A stretch of DNA of 64,000 bases, from the NCBI GenBank assembly GCA_024761205.1, contig JAMASS010000004.1, positions 558,001 through 622,000 on the forward strand. The letters are read 5' to 3'. Position 1 is the stretch's first letter. Every line of letters begins with the position of its first letter. This document shows positions 38,108 to 47,438 of the stretch, piece by piece. The position numbers were made by a program, and so were the translations under genes. The notes under the pieces were generated by a model that was not told where the DNA came from, did not search any database, and was given only the letters and a program-made list of their open reading frames with translations. The stretch is from Limisphaerales bacterium (lineage in GTDB: Bacteria; Verrucomicrobiota; Verrucomicrobiia; Limisphaerales; AAA164-E04).

Positions 38108-38431
38108 GTGAAACAATACGACGGACTATTTATCCTGAACAGTGTCGGGCATGAAGATAGTGTCGACGAGATGATTGATGGTGTTACCTCTTGCATCTCG
38201 GATGCGGGGGGCAAGGTGGAGTTGGTCGAACGAATGGAAAGCAAGCCGTTTGCTCGAGTTGCCAACAGTAAATATAAGAGCGGGTTCTACTTTTCCGTCC
38301 TTTTTAAAATCTCCGTGGGAGGGCTGCAGCAGGTGCAGGCTGCGCTACGAGACAATGACAATGTCTTTCGTTCGTTGATCAGCCTAGCGAAAAAACGCCC
38401 GCCCCTTGCGGCGAATGTCACCACGGAATAG
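38108..38431 (+). CDS. rpsF: Ribosomal protein S6
   Basis: 107 residues with a GTG start. The S6 fold has the N-terminal YDGLFILN strand and a YKSGFYFSVLFKI strand. It binds the central domain of 16S rRNA beside S18. It is in the usual operon with ssb and rplI; no rpsR is present between ssb and rplI. Confidence 0.92.
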   Translation: MKQYDGLFILNSVGHEDSVDEMIDGVTSCISDAGGKVELVERMESKPFARVANSKYKSGFYFSVLFKISVGGLQQVQAALRDNDNVFRSLISLAKKRPPLAANVTTE

Positions 38432-38448
38432 TAACACTACCGCACTAT

Positions 38449-38907
38449 ATGGCATCTTTTAACAAAGTTATTCTAGTAGGAAATCTGACACGGGACCCTG
38501 AATTGCGGTACACCCCGTCTGGGACTGCGATTGCCAGGATTGGACTGGCAGTGAATCGAACCTGGCGGACCGAGACGGGTGAGAACCGCGAGGAAGTGAC
38601 CTTCGTGGATATCGATGCTTTTAGCAAACAGGCGGAGACCATTGCTCAGTATCTCCGCAAGGGACGTCCCATTTTAGTCGAAGGTCGGCTGCGGCTGGAT
38701 CAGTGGGACGACAAACAAACAGGGCAGAGGCGGAGCAAATTGGGCGTTGTGCTGGAGAGTTTCCGGTTTTTGGATTCGAGACAGGGAAGAGAGGACAGTT
38801 CTTCCGCCCCCTCTTCCTATGGTTCGGCTCCGTCCAGCTCACCACCTCGAAGCAGTGCTGGAGCAGGTTCCAGTCCGCCGCCTGAAGATGATGACGTACC
38901 TTTTTGA
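38449..38907 (+). CDS. ssb: Single-stranded DNA-binding protein
   Basis: 152 residues. The OB fold (1-108) has FNKVILVGNLTRDPELRYT and VDIDAFSKQAETIAQYLRKG. A Ser/Pro-rich linker leads to the acidic tip (PPPEDDDVPF) through which SSB recruits repair and replication proteins. Confidence 0.97.
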   Translation: MASFNKVILVGNLTRDPELRYTPSGTAIARIGLAVNRTWRTETGENREEVTFVDIDAFSKQAETIAQYLRKGRPILVEGRLRLDQWDDKQTGQRRSKLGVVLESFRFLDSRQGREDSSSAPSSYGSAPSSSPPRSSAGAGSSPPPEDDDVPF

Positions 38908-38963
38908 TTCGGGGGTGGCGTTAAAACGAGAGAAAAGAGAATTTTGCGCACACGTTCGAGACT

Positions 38964-39482
38964 ATGGCAAAAATTGAAGTTGTTTTGGTGAAACCCATTA
39001 GTGGGTTGGGTAAGGAATCGGACCAGGTCCAGGTGGCTGCTGGTTACGCCCGCAACTATTTGATCCCTGAAGGCTTCGCCATTCCGGTGACAGAGGCGAA
39101 CAAGCGGCAACTCGCGGTGCTGAAGATGCGTCAGATAGCTCGTGAATCCCGTGAACTCAACGCAGCAAACGAGTTGGTGGCAAGTCTTTCCAAGCTGCTT
39201 CTGACGCTCAAGGTCCGCACGGGTGAGAACGGCCGGCTCTTTGGGTCGGTGACAGCGGCCAATATTTCCACGGAGCTCAAACAGCAGTTTGATGTGGATG
39301 TCGCTCGCCGCAAAATTCATTTGGAGAATCCCATCAAGAAGCTTGGTGAATACGTTGTCGAGCTGCGATTGCATGGTGAGATTACCGCTGAGTTGCGAGT
39401 GAAGGTCGAAAGCATCAATCAAGCCGCCGTCGGAGAGGCGGCAAACACCGCCGAAGCATCGATAAAGGCTAAGCCAGCTTAA
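38964..39482 (+). CDS. rplI: Ribosomal protein L9
   Basis: 172 residues. The N-terminal 23S-rRNA-binding domain has the L9 signature (GLGKESDQVQVAAGYARNYL), followed by the long connecting helix and the C-terminal domain. An Ala-rich tail extends beyond the usual 150 residues. It is the last gene before the terminator. Confidence 0.97.
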   Translation: MAKIEVVLVKPISGLGKESDQVQVAAGYARNYLIPEGFAIPVTEANKRQLAVLKMRQIARESRELNAANELVASLSKLLLTLKVRTGENGRLFGSVTAANISTELKQQFDVDVARRKIHLENPIKKLGEYVVELRLHGEITAELRVKVESINQAAVGEAANTAEASIKAKPA

Positions 39483-39516
39483 TGACGCAGGGATTCCTGA
39501 CCCTAATTTGCTCGAA

Positions 39517-39548
39517 CCCCGATCGAAACGAATCGATCGGGGTTTTTT
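39517..39548 (+). terminator. Rho-independent terminator after rplI
   Basis: A perfect 10-bp stem (CCCCGATCGA / TCGATCGGGG) closes a six-base loop and is followed by TTTTTT. It lies 35 bases after the rplI stop and ends the prs-rplI transcript. Confidence 0.93.
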
Positions 39549-39588
39549 GTTGCTTTTGATCGGGTCGCGCTTTAAGCGTAAATCGGTT

Positions 39589-39665
39589 GCGCGCGTAGCT
39601 CAATTGGATAGAGCGTCGGCCTCCGGAGCCGAAGGTTGTGGGTTCGACCCCCGCCGTGCGTACCA
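39589..39665 (+). tRNA. tRNA-Arg (anticodon CCG)
   Basis: A full cloverleaf can be drawn: acceptor GCGCGCG with CGTGCGT, D-arm GCTC/GAGC, anticodon stem TCGGC/GCCGA around the loop CTCCGGA (anticodon CCG), T-arm GTGGG-TTCGACC-CCCGC, discriminator A and an encoded CCA. Acceptor pairs include two G-U wobbles. It reads the Arg codon CGG. Accessory DNA begins directly after it, so it may mark an island boundary. Confidence 0.95.
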
Positions 39666-40535
39666 CTTCGTCGCCTCACAATTCCCTACTGCCGATCAGA
39701 ACCAAAGTAGTCAAATGCCTGTCAGGAGTGAAGACAGGTAAAGGAGTTGCTCGAAGGTGTGTTGATGGATTTTTTGAATCATCAGCTTTCCCATAAGAAT
39801 TCCCAATCCCGGCAGGAACGCAAAGTCCAGAAGCAGGGCTTTGCCGGTTGATCTGTGGAGACCAGCCATCAGCGGCGTTCTGAGCAGGTTATCAACAGGA
39901 AGCATCAAGCCCCAATGCCGAGGAACTGAGTTTTAGTGAAACAGTTCACCAAGGCATAGAGCGAATAGGCTGGTGCGGCGGCATTCGCGAGAACTGTTCC
40001 TCCTCGTCATGCCCCCTGGCATGATCGATGGCCTCGCCGGGCCAACAGGCGGCGGGAAGGGTTCTTTCTAGCGTCGGAGATCAATCGGGCGGACCGCAAC
40101 CACTTCCCGAGACGGAAGCTTCGGTACCGCGCAAAGCGCGTTCAGCCCTGAACTCAGCTTCGGCGCAACATCATAGAACGATCTCAACGAAAATATCGCG
40201 ATCGCAAAATTCACTCACAGCGGTTCCCAAATCACCGCGATTAGACGCCGGAAGGCAGCATGGCCCTAGGCGAACAAATCGCCCGAAGCTACCCGGAGCA
40301 GCGAAGATACTCATTGGCTTACAAACATGGATAGACAAGACTATGGAGGAATCATCATTCGTGCCCCGTTCTTACCCTCATAAAACGCCAACGTTAGTCA
40401 CTCAACAAATGCCTCTCCCGAGAAACCATCAAGCGGCTGCCCCAAAAGCTAGCGCTTTCCGTGCCGCCGACGCCCGCCATGTTAAAGGAATTGGTATGCG
40501 GCGGCCCAATCCGTTATCGTATGCCGTATTGAACA
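39666..40535. other. Non-coding stretch between tRNA-Arg and hsdM
   Basis: About 870 bases. ORFs of 65 codons (minus strand, 39711-39908) and 171 codons (plus strand, 40028-40543) exist, but both read as random composition with no motif, and the second runs into hsdM in another frame. Short runs look like frame-shifted coding relics without a nameable family. No direct repeat of the tRNA 3' end was seen here. Confidence 0.5.
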
Positions 40536-42203
40536 ATGCCTGACAACACACAACAGTTTCTCAACGACCTCGATAAAAAGCTTTGGAACGCCGCAGACCG
40601 GCTCCGCGCTTCCCTAGACGCCGCCGTCTACAAGCATGCCGTCCTCGGCCTCATCTTCCTCAAATACATCTCCGACGCCTTCCGCATGCGCCAGGACGAG
40701 ATCAAGTCCCTTTTCCAAACCCCCGGCCACGAGTATTTTCTCAACCCCGCCGACTACACCGACTATGCCAAGGCCATCCGCACCGAACTCGAAGACCGCG
40801 ACTACTACGAGGAAGAGAACGTCTTCTGGGTCCCCCCTCTCGCCCGTTGGAAGACCATCCAAGACAACGCCAAGCTTCCCCCCGGCGCGGAAATCGAAGT
40901 CACCAACGGCAAAAAGGAAACCTACCACATCAAATCCCTCGGCCGCTTCATCGACGACGCCCTCGAAGCCGTCGAACGCGAAAACCCCAGACTCAAGGGC
41001 TTCATCGAAAAAAACCGCTACGCCCGCCTCGAACTCCCCCAAGACAACCTCGGCGGCCTCATCGACCTCATCGCCACCATCCCCTTTGAGCATGCCGACC
41101 TCCACGCCAAAGACATCCTCGGCCACGTCTACGAATACTTCCTCGGCCAATTCGCCCTCGCCGAAGGCAAGAAAGGCGGCCAATACTTCACCCCCAAGTC
41201 CATCGTCTCCCTCATCGTCGAGATGCTCGAGCCCTGCCAAGGCCGCGTCTACGACCCCGCCATGGGCTCCGGCGGCTTCTTCGTTCAGAGCGAGAAATTC
41301 ATCAAGGAACACGGCGGCAAGCTCGGCAACCTCTCCGTCTACGGCCAGGAATCCAACCCCACCACCTGGCGCCTTGCCGCCATGAACATGGCCATCCGCG
41401 GCATCGACTTCAACTTCGGCAAAGAACCCGCCAACAGCTTCACCAATGACCAACACCCCGACCTCCGCGCCGACTACGTCATGGCCAATCCCCCCTTCAA
41501 CATCAAAGAATGGTGGGACGGCAAACTCGAAGGCGACCCCCGCTGGAAATACGGCACCCCACCCAAAGGCAACGCCAACTTCGCCTGGGTCCAGCACATG
41601 CTCCACCACCTCGCCCCCAATGGCTCACTAGCCCTCCTCCTCGCCAACGGCTCCATGTCCTCCAACGCCGGCGGCGAAGACAGCATCCGCAAAAACCTCC
41701 TCCAAGCCGACCTCGTCGAATGCCTAGTCGCCCTTCCCGGCCAACTCTTCGCCAACACCCAAATCCCCGCCTGCATCTGGTTCCTCACCAAAAACAAAAA
41801 AGGCGGTTCACCGAACCGTGTGCCCCTTCGCAACCGCTCCGGTCAAGTCCTCTTCATCGACGCCCGTAACCTCGGTTACATGAAAAACCGCGTCCTGCGC
41901 GACTTTACCCCCGAAGACATCAAGAAAATCGCCGGCACCTTCCAAAAATGGAAACGCAGCGACGGCTACGAAGACAAAGCCGGCTTCTGCAAATCCGCCA
42001 CCCTCCAAGAAATCGCCCAACACGGCCATGTCCTCACGCCCGGCCGCTACGTCGGCGCAGCAGCGCAGGAAGAAGACAGCGAACCATTCGCGGACAAAAT
42101 GGAGCGACTGGTTGCAGAGCTGGAAGAACAACAGGCCGAAGGTGCAAAACTGGACGCCGCCATTGCCGACAACCTGAAATCCCTGGGGTTTGGAAAAAAT
42201 TAA
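40536..42203 (+). CDS. hsdM: Type I restriction-modification DNA methyltransferase subunit
   Basis: 555 residues. The N-terminal HsdM helical domain (1-150, LDKKLWNAADRLRASLDAA) precedes an N6-adenine methyltransferase domain with the SAM-binding motif DPAMGSGGF (240-248) and the catalytic motif NPPF (318-321). The C-terminal helical region contacts the specificity subunit. It modifies one adenine on each strand of the recognition site. Codon use is strongly C-ending, unlike the chromosomal genes to its left. Its stop overlaps the fic start (TAATG). Confidence 0.97.
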   Translation: MPDNTQQFLNDLDKKLWNAADRLRASLDAAVYKHAVLGLIFLKYISDAFRMRQDEIKSLFQTPGHEYFLNPADYTDYAKAIRTELEDRDYYEEENVFWVPPLARWKTIQDNAKLPPGAEIEVTNGKKETYHIKSLGRFIDDALEAVERENPRLKGFIEKNRYARLELPQDNLGGLIDLIATIPFEHADLHAKDILGHVYEYFLGQFALAEGKKGGQYFTPKSIVSLIVEMLEPCQGRVYDPAMGSGGFFVQSEKFIKEHGGKLGNLSVYGQESNPTTWRLAAMNMAIRGIDFNFGKEPANSFTNDQHPDLRADYVMANPPFNIKEWWDGKLEGDPRWKYGTPPKGNANFAWVQHMLHHLAPNGSLALLLANGSMSSNAGGEDSIRKNLLQADLVECLVALPGQLFANTQIPACIWFLTKNKKGGSPNRVPLRNRSGQVLFIDARNLGYMKNRVLRDFTPEDIKKIAGTFQKWKRSDGYEDKAGFCKSATLQEIAQHGHVLTPGRYVGAAAQEEDSEPFADKMERLVAELEEQQAEGAKLDAAIADNLKSLGFGKN

Positions 42204-43321
42204 TGGCACCCGTCTACTACCACGATGGCAAATTCCCGCCCGCCGCGCGGCTGGATTGGCCGCGGTTGATTCCATTGCTCGGCCCCGCAGCAGCGGCCGT
42301 CGCACGCTATGACGGCATGCTCGTGAGCATCCCGAACCCGGGCGTTCTGCTGGCGCCTCTAACGACCCAAGAAGCCGTGCTTTCCTCACGCATCGAGGGC
42401 ACACAAGCCACCATGGGCGAGGTGCTTGAATTCGAGGCCGGACATATCCCGGAATCGCCCGCGCGTACCGAGGACATCCGCGAAGTACTCAACTACCGCA
42501 GCGCCATGCGGCAGGCGGAAAAAATGCTGAAAGAACTCCCGCTTTGCCAACGGGTCATCCGGGAAGCACATTCAACATTGCTGGCCGGCGTGCGCGGCGA
42601 GAACAAGACACCGGGCGACTATCGACGCGGTCCCAACTGGATCGGCCCGCTTCGCTGCACCATCGACAACGCCAAGTTCGTACCCATCGGAGCGGACAAG
42701 CTCCCCGATGCGATGAGCGCGTGGGAGAGCTACATCCACGAGGACACCCTCGACCGGCTGGTGCAACTCGCGATTCTGCATGCCGAGTTCGAGGCCCTTC
42801 ACCCGTTTCAGGACGGCAATGGCCGCATAGGTCGCATGCTGGTGCCCTTGTTTTTATGGCAACACAAGCTCATCCGGGCACCCACATTCTACATCAGCGC
42901 CTATTTTGAGGCTCGGCGTGACGCTTACTACGATGCTCTGCTCGCCGTCTCCCGTGACGACGACTGGACCGGCTGGTGCCAATTCTTCCTTGAAGCGTTA
43001 CGCGCCCAAGCTGAAGATAACCTGGCTAAGACCCAGGGCATCCTTAACCTGTACAACGACATGAAGAGCCGAGTGGCGAAACTCATTCGTTCTCAGTACG
43101 CAATCCTAGCCCTTGATTGGATATTCCAGAAGCCGTGCTTCGTCAGCACCCATTTTGTAGCCACAGCAGGCATACCCGAGGCGACCGCGCGCCGGATTCT
43201 TCGCACACTCCGTGACGGCGATATTCTGAAGAAGGTTATCTTCCCGAATCTCAGCCACCGAGGAACGTTTCTCATGTTCCCCAAACTCCTGAATATCGCA
43301 GAAGGCGCGGACTTATTTTGA
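42203..43321 (+). CDS. fic: Fic-domain protein (probable AMP transferase) inside the hsd operon
   Basis: 372 residues. The N-terminal helix carries the autoinhibitory class II motif SSRIEG (Ser61, Glu65, Gly66). The Fic core has HPFQDGNGRIGR (200-211) with the catalytic His. The C-terminal winged-helix-like domain (about 290-372, IPEATARRILRTLRDGDIL) suggests DNA binding or autoregulation. The ATG overlaps the hsdM stop, so the two are translationally coupled. Both the catalytic and inhibitory motifs are intact. Fic proteins usually transfer AMP to a target protein; the target is unknown. A longer reading from 41948 lies within hsdM and is not real. Confidence 0.95.
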   Translation: MAPVYYHDGKFPPAARLDWPRLIPLLGPAAAAVARYDGMLVSIPNPGVLLAPLTTQEAVLSSRIEGTQATMGEVLEFEAGHIPESPARTEDIREVLNYRSAMRQAEKMLKELPLCQRVIREAHSTLLAGVRGENKTPGDYRRGPNWIGPLRCTIDNAKFVPIGADKLPDAMSAWESYIHEDTLDRLVQLAILHAEFEALHPFQDGNGRIGRMLVPLFLWQHKLIRAPTFYISAYFEARRDAYYDALLAVSRDDDWTGWCQFFLEALRAQAEDNLAKTQGILNLYNDMKSRVAKLIRSQYAILALDWIFQKPCFVSTHFVATAGIPEATARRILRTLRDGDILKKVIFPNLSHRGTFLMFPKLLNIAEGADLF

Positions 43322-43346
43322 GACTCATTTATGAACCACAACGTAA

Positions 43347-43382
43347 TTTGGCGATCACTTTTTCGAAAAAATGATCGCCAAA
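43347..43382. repeat. 36-bp near-perfect palindrome after fic
   Basis: TTTGGCGATCA at 43347-43357 pairs with TGATCGCCAAA at 43372-43382. The inner CTTTTTCGAAAAAA also pairs apart from one C/A mismatch. It lies 25 bases after the fic stop. Confidence 0.85.
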
Positions 43383-43387
43383 TGCTG

Positions 43388-43411
43388 TTGACGATCATGG
43401 GTGATCGTCAA
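43388..43411. repeat. Second palindrome with a related half-site
   Basis: TTGACGATCA at 43388-43397 pairs with TGATCGTCAA at 43402-43411 around TGGG. Its half-site shares the core CGATCA with the palindrome five bases to the left, giving four related half-sites in 65 bases. Confidence 0.85.
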
Positions 43412-43432
43412 AATCCCAACGAGGAGAACGAA

Positions 43433-43793
43433 GTGAGACTTGATCTGTATACGACGACACCTGCCCGATGTCGAAGTTTGAGCCTACGGCCTCCGCCTGA
43501 ACGGGCGGAGCCACGACGGCAGCGACCTCGACCTAGTGCTGCGCGGGCCGAGGCTAACGAAGATTCCGCGCAACCAACAGCGGGATTTCGAAGAGGCGGT
43601 GCGGGAGTCGACCATCCCGTTTCTGGTAGAGGCGAGGGACTGGGCGCGATTGCCGGGGCGGTTTCGCCGGGAGATTGAGCGGGGTTGCGTGGTGTTGGTG
43701 AGGAGCGATGGACGGCGGATGATTGCAGAAGCAGACAGGCTGCGGATCAGGGCACAGATTACAATACCGACGGAAACTCAATGCCACGCCTAG
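43433..43793 (+). pseudogene. Broken nucleotidyltransferase (MNT-type) gene
   Basis: A GTG at 43433 opens VRLDLYT. The reading must then shift one base to give RHLPDVEV, an in-frame TGA at 43479-43481 where Trp is expected, AYGLRLNGRSHDGSDLDLV, LRGPRLTKIPRN and RFRREIE. The pattern G-S-R-x-N-G-x-x-x-x-x-S-D-L-D-L is the nucleotidyltransferase core. Here the Ser after Gly is Leu, but both Asp remain. Frameshift, nonsense and motif change indicate inactivation. It lies between fic and hsdS, where it was probably a further accessory gene of the locus. Confidence 0.8.
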
Positions 43794-43805
43794 GTAACTT
43801 CGTTT

Positions 43806-45092
<1,287 letters not shown>

Positions 45093-45099
45093 CTTTAAT

Positions 45100-45963
45100 G
45101 TGGAAACACTAATGGCTTTCATACCACCCCATTTTCTCAATACAGTTGTTGCGTTAGGATTACCGTCACAAGATGGGAAAATTCAATACACCGCAACAGG
45201 TTTTCTATACGGTTCCCCTACCGGCGCCACTGATGAGAGTGGAAATATGAGATATCACATCTTTCTCGTAACCAATCGGCACGTTTTCAAAGATATATTT
45301 AAAAATAGTGATACGCTCTGTGCCAGATTTAATAAGCCCATGAACACCGGTGCGCATGTATACTCTATACAAAAGGAAGAATCCAGTTTGGCTGTTCATT
45401 CCGATGTTGATGTTGCGGTCTTGGGAATCGATCACAATGTACTAGATTCCAGTGGTATTGAATACTCTTGTTTTGCGGGCGACACGCAAGCTTTTAGGTT
45501 GGAGCAAGCCCTTACCAAGGAGATCAGCGAAGGAGATGGGGTTTTTGTTTTAGGTTTTCCACTAGGTCAAGCCGGAGATGAACGGAATTATGTAATTGTG
45601 CGACACGGAATCATTGCTCGGATTCAGGATTGTCTAAAAGGGGATGCGCGCACATTCTTGATCGATTCCTCTATTTTCCCGGGAAACAGTGGTGGTCCGA
45701 TCCTTCTTAAGCCTGAGATTTCTTCAATTCGAGGGACAAAACCTAATTCTCAATGTGTTCTGATTGGTATGATTTCTTCTTACCTGCCTTATCAGGAAGT
45801 CGCCGTTAGTGAACAAACTGGGCGAAGAAGGATGGTATTTGAGGAAAATTCAGGTCTTGGCGTAGTAGTACCGATTGACTTAATACAAGAGACTGTCGAT
45901 ATCTTAGTTAGGAAACTTGAACTAGGAGAATCGGCTGATTCTGACACTCAGGGGGCGGATTGA
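45100..45963 (+). CDS. Trypsin-like serine protease
   Basis: 287 residues, no signal peptide, so cytoplasmic. The catalytic triad is visible: His61 (VTNRHVF), Asp104 (DVDVAVLG) and Ser197 (FPGNSGGPIL). The fold is the trypsin/HtrA type without a PDZ domain. It begins eight bases after the hsdS stop, in A+T-rich DNA like its upstream neighbour's recognition domain. Intracellular trypsin-like proteases occur in defence islands as effectors; that role here is inference from location. Confidence 0.9.
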   Translation: METLMAFIPPHFLNTVVALGLPSQDGKIQYTATGFLYGSPTGATDESGNMRYHIFLVTNRHVFKDIFKNSDTLCARFNKPMNTGAHVYSIQKEESSLAVHSDVDVAVLGIDHNVLDSSGIEYSCFAGDTQAFRLEQALTKEISEGDGVFVLGFPLGQAGDERNYVIVRHGIIARIQDCLKGDARTFLIDSSIFPGNSGGPILLKPEISSIRGTKPNSQCVLIGMISSYLPYQEVAVSEQTGRRRMVFEENSGLGVVVPIDLIQETVDILVRKLELGESADSDTQGAD

Positions 45964-46005
45964 GAAGTTTTACTTATACGCCAACCGGCAGGCAAAGGCT
46001 GTAGT

Positions 46006-46200
46006 ATGACCCGTGTTCCCGTAAATCCTGAACTTCTCCGCTGGGCACGCGAACGCGCTGGGCGAGCGCAAGAAGATTTGGCACTCAGGTTCAAGAAGCT
46101 CCCGGATGAGCGGATTCGGTTAAATATCGCAGAGTCCCGCACCCTCTCCGCATTACGGGATGCGCTGCTGCCGCGGCTGATGCTGGCGGGAGGGTGTTGA
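46006..46200 (+). pseudogene. Chimeric scar: antitoxin-like N-terminus joined to an HsdS tail
   Basis: The 64-residue ORF begins MTRVPVNPELLRWARERAG and EDLALRFKKLP, the start of XRE/ImmA-type proteins. It then switches to IAESRTLSALRDALLPRL, the C-terminal spacer of HsdS subunits. Such a join cannot be an intact gene and marks a past recombination between an hsdS gene and a neighbouring ImmA/IrrE-type gene. Confidence 0.7.
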
Positions 46201-46220
46201 ACTAGGACGGCTAAAGGAAA

Positions 46221-47210
46221 ATGAAATCATTGTTAAAGGAGTTGTTAGATCGTGCGGTGCTGGCAATGGTGGCTGCCATCGAAATTTACAATAAACCCGG
46301 ATTTTCGTACAGGAATGAGTCGTTCACTATTCTGGCCATCAATGGCTGGGAACTTCTCCTGAAAGCCAAATGGCTAGACATGCATGACAACGATAAACAG
46401 AGTCTTTATGTTCATGAGACACATAAGACGGCAACTGGAGAAAATAGCAAGAAACCCCCCATTAAGAAAACTCGATCGGGAGTACCGTTCACCCTCAAGA
46501 TACGTGACTTGGCCACAAAATTGTCCGGTAAACAGGTTCTTAATCACTCCGTATCTAAAAACATAGAAATACTATTGGATTTTCGAAATTCTGCCACGCA
46601 TTTTTATAATGAAGATCCAAAATTTCATACTCGTCTTTATGAAATAGGCGCTGCGTGTGTCAAAAATTTTGTGAATGCAGCCCACGAATGGTTCGAGTTG
46701 GATATTACGAAGTTCGATGTGCACTTAATGCCACTCACATTTAGATCTCTTCCAACTAACATCGAAGGTTCGTTACTCAACGCTGAAGAAAAGAAATTCC
46801 TAGCATTCTTGGATAGTGTCATTGATTATGATGCTGATCCGAACTCTCCTTATTCGGTAAGTGTGAATGTCGAACTCAAATTCACTAAATCAGCATCTAG
46901 TAATGCGTTTCTTGTAAAGGAAACAAACGACCCTGCGGCATTGCCAGTCACACTAATCGAAGAAGATATTCTGAAAAGATACCCTTGGGACTATGCGAAG
47001 CTCACCGCTAAGTGTAGAAAACGCTACGATGGTTTCAAGATGAACGGAAAGTATCACAAAATTCGGAAGGGTCTTGAAACTGACAAACGATTTGCACACT
47101 CTCGCTTTCTCGATCCAAAAAACATCAAAAGCTCCAAGAAGACTCTCTATAGTCCCCAAATCATGGAGGGGCTGGACAAACACTACACCAAGAAACAATC
47201 TACACCATGA
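46221..47210 (+). CDS. DUF3644-like protein
   Basis: 329 residues, soluble and Lys-rich. The N-terminal region (LLDRAVLAMVAAIEIYNKPG, SYRNESFTILAINGWELLLK) matches the DUF3644 type of protein often found in defence and restriction loci. The C-terminal part (about 235-329) looks like a small helical nucleic-acid-binding domain. It lies between the HsdS scar and the hsdR relic, with A+T-richer codon use than hsdM and hsdR. Function is unknown. Confidence 0.75.
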   Translation: MKSLLKELLDRAVLAMVAAIEIYNKPGFSYRNESFTILAINGWELLLKAKWLDMHDNDKQSLYVHETHKTATGENSKKPPIKKTRSGVPFTLKIRDLATKLSGKQVLNHSVSKNIEILLDFRNSATHFYNEDPKFHTRLYEIGAACVKNFVNAAHEWFELDITKFDVHLMPLTFRSLPTNIEGSLLNAEEKKFLAFLDSVIDYDADPNSPYSVSVNVELKFTKSASSNAFLVKETNDPAALPVTLIEEDILKRYPWDYAKLTAKCRKRYDGFKMNGKYHKIRKGLETDKRFAHSRFLDPKNIKSSKKTLYSPQIMEGLDKHYTKKQSTP

Positions 47211-47228
47211 CCACAAGCACCGAGACTA

Positions 47229-47438
47229 ATGGTTGAGCGGGTGGCACATGGGCCAGACGTCGCGCTGGGTATGCTTAATGCGGAGCGCGACGACTACGGG
47301 CAGGGCGTGCTGGAGCAGCGGTTGAGGGATGCCCTCGTCATACTCAACCCAGACCTTCCCGCCGAGACGTTGGACGACACCTTCCGCCGGCTGACCCGCC
47401 CGGAAGGTGCAAGGTTTGTGCTGGGGCTTGCTGAATGA
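47229..47438 (+). pseudogene. Relic of the 5' part of a second hsdR
   Basis: The 69-residue reading AHGPDVALGMLNAERDDYGQ and EQRLRDALVILNPDLPAETL aligns with residues about 28-75 of the intact hsdR that follows (NAEREDYRQ, RRLRDALASHNPNLPAKTL). The two are similar but clearly diverged. The relic ends as the intact gene starts. Confidence 0.8.

Noticed and set aside
40028-40543. 171-codon ORF between tRNA-Arg and hsdM
   Set aside because: Random-like composition, no motif and no ribosome binding site; ends a few bases into hsdM.
40636-41385. 249-codon Ser/Pro/Thr-rich plus-strand ORF
   Set aside because: Shadow frame of hsdM produced by its C-ending codons.
40614-41609. 331-codon ORF on the minus strand opposite hsdM, rich in Val/Glu/Gly
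   Set aside because: Mirror of hsdM in C-rich codons; low-complexity composition and no start context. hsdM on the plus strand has all family motifs.
41948-42202. Longer fic start within hsdM
   Set aside because: The added 85 residues are Arg-rich and are a shadow of hsdM codons; the ATG at 42203 overlaps the hsdM stop.
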